DNA of 15,214 bases from an uncultured Clostridia bacterium. Lineage in GTDB: Bacteria; Bacillota; Clostridia; Oscillospirales; Acutalibacteraceae. Made by a program: the position numbers and the translations under genes. Below the pieces are notes generated by a model. The model did no database searches. It was not told the origin of the DNA and worked only from the letters and a program-made list of their open reading frames with translations. Below, piece after piece: positions 14,121-15,214 of this stretch; position 1 is the stretch's first letter, and every line of letters begins with the position of its first letter. The DNA lies in assembly GCA_937888485.1 (NCBI GenBank), contig CALAQQ010000196.1, positions 1 to 15,214 on the forward strand. Direction: 5' to 3'.

Positions 14121-15214
14121 TTATTCAATAATTTTTTGTTTTGATTTTTGTGAGGGTTTGCGTTGGTTTTCTTGTTCCTGATATTTAACATTTGCAAGAA
14201 CTTTTGAAATGATATATTTTGCTCGTTTGAGTTCTTCAAGGCTGCCGTAATTGCTTTCAATTAAAGCTTCATCGGCGGCTTTTTGTGTTTGCAGTTTATC
14301 GAGTTCGGCTTTCATGGATTTGGTTGTGGATTTCGGATTTTCATCAATCCACCGTTTTGCTCTGTAGAATGAATTTAACTCTTTGCTGTGTTCGGTTTTG
14401 AACTTATCTCTGCCGAATTTCTTTTTGCTGTATTCGTCTGCGACGGATTTGAATTTTTCATAATCACCGATAAATTTAAGTCCCTTTTTGAGTTCTTTAA
14501 TTTTGTCATCGGCAGAATCAATATGACTTTTAATTTCAGAAACTTTTTTAATCATCTCCCATAAAGAATCTGCGGTGGTGATGTTATGTTGCTGAAGAAA
14601 TGTTACTATCTGTGAAATTTGTTTCAAGTCAACCGCCAAATCTTTGTTGTAATAATATCTGCTTTTTCCGTTATGTGATTCTTGCCGTGAGTTCAGATAG
14701 TCGATGAGAATATCTGTGATAGTCGGCTCTTTTTCTTCTTTGAATTCGGAAAGAATTTTCTTGATTTCTTCAATCCATTCTTTCAACTCTGCAAGTACCT
14801 TTCGTAAATGTTTTCTCACAGAGTTGAATTTCACAATGTCCCGATTCAGAGTGCCGAGAATTGTTTCTTCTCCTCTGCGTTCCATTTCCGATGCAGCAGG
14901 TCCGAGATGAACTGTCGGAACTATATCTATTCCCTGACGTTCATAAGAACGCATATCAATTCTTTCGGGTCGGTTGTTTTTCTCGAGATATTCATTTACT
15001 TTTTCTTCCCATGCGTGCCGCCAGATTTCTGCATTTTCTCTTTTGTTCCAGTCAACAATATCTTCACGGTGTTCACCGATACGGTTGCCGTGTTCATCAA
15101 GGTCGTAAACCTTTCTGCACTTTGGTAGCCACTTTCCGTTTTCATCAATCGCTCTCATCGTCAGCATAATATGTGTGTGCGGATTGCCGTCACCTTTATC
15201 GTGAACGGCGAAAT
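14121..15214 (-). CDS. MobA/MobL-family relaxase, C-terminal part
   Basis: DNA-nicking relaxase that starts conjugative mobilisation at an oriT. The gene enters from the right edge: the frame stays open through base 15214, giving D-G-N-P-H-T-H-I-M-L-T-M-R, whose H-T-H (15171-15179) is part of the metal-binding HUH motif of MobA/MobL. The block R-I-D-M-R-S-Y-E-R-Q-G followed by P-T-V-H-L-G-P-A-A-S-E-M-E-R-R-G is highly typical of these relaxases in clostridial elements. After it comes a 230-residue Lys/Glu-rich region of probable coiled coils, ending in a basic tail (Q-R-K-P-S-Q-K-S-K-Q-K). The Met at 15167 is internal, not a start. The catalytic tyrosine region lies outside the window. No conjugation channel genes are seen, so the element is probably mobilizable rather than self-transmissible. 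Confidence 0.9.
   Translation of the reverse strand, partial: FAVHDKGDGNPHTHIMLTMRAIDENGKWLPKCRKVYDLDEHGNRIGEHREDIVDWNKRENAEIWRHAWEEKVNEYLEKNNRPERIDMRSYERQGIDIVPTVHLGPAASEMERRGEETILGTLNRDIVKFNSVRKHLRKVLAELKEWIEEIKKILSEFKEEKEPTITDILIDYLNSRQESHNGKSRYYYNKDLAVDLKQISQIVTFLQQHNITTADSLWEMIKKVSEIKSHIDSADDKIKELKKGLKFIGDYEKFKSVADEYSKKKFGRDKFKTEHSKELNSFYRAKRWIDENPKSTTKSMKAELDKLQTQKAADEALIESNYGSLEELKRAKYIISKVLANVKYQEQENQRKPSQKSKQKIIE

Overview
The window looks like chromosomal DNA of a low-to-mid GC Gram-positive anaerobe, most likely class Clostridia and of the gut Oscillospiraceae/Ruminococcaceae kind. The reasons are AGGAGG-like ribosome binding sites, consensus sigma-A promoters, a sigma-H-like sigma factor, type 4 uracil-DNA glycosylase, and a mobilizable element with a TnpX-like large serine recombinase. 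The assignment is inferred from family content; no search was run.

Positions 1-11895 are host backbone, with almost every gene on the + strand. A partial metallophosphoesterase (minus strand, leaving the window at base 1) is divergent from a D,D-carboxypeptidase gene, which is followed 10 bp later by an Eis-like acetyltransferase. Next comes a strongly promoted Rossmann NAD(P)-binding epimerase/dehydratase-like gene. After a terminator-like hairpin there is an unusual fusion of a GNAT acetyltransferase with a Gfo/Idh/MocA oxidoreductase, then a GPH-type (MFS) sugar symporter. The last two suggest uptake and oxidation or modification of a sugar, polyol or sugar acid. Close behind, in one tight run, are typA/bipA, ribF and a type 4 uracil-DNA glycosylase gene. 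A consensus promoter then drives a sigma-H-like sigma factor gene. Between it and a small zinc-ribbon gene lies a tRNA-like sequence that lacks an anticodon loop.

Positions 11896-12085 are a convergent intergenic zone with hairpins and an 18-bp palindrome whose central dinucleotide is TC/GA, a candidate element end. From about 12050 to the right edge the genes are on the minus strand and the sequence is visibly more AT-rich. This is the end of an integrative mobilizable element: a MobA/MobL relaxase (5' part outside the window), a 103-residue acidic protein of unknown function, and a large serine recombinase. The recombinase has its own sigma-A promoter, overlapped by an inverted repeat, and a TTG start codon that can be locked into a 5'-UTR hairpin with the Shine-Dalgarno sequence in its loop. 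The relaxase would mobilise the element with the help of another conjugation system and the recombinase would excise and integrate it.

The most interesting points are the GNAT-oxidoreductase fusion with its altered EKP motif, the tRNA-like element without an anticodon loop, and the RNA/DNA control signals in front of the recombinase.
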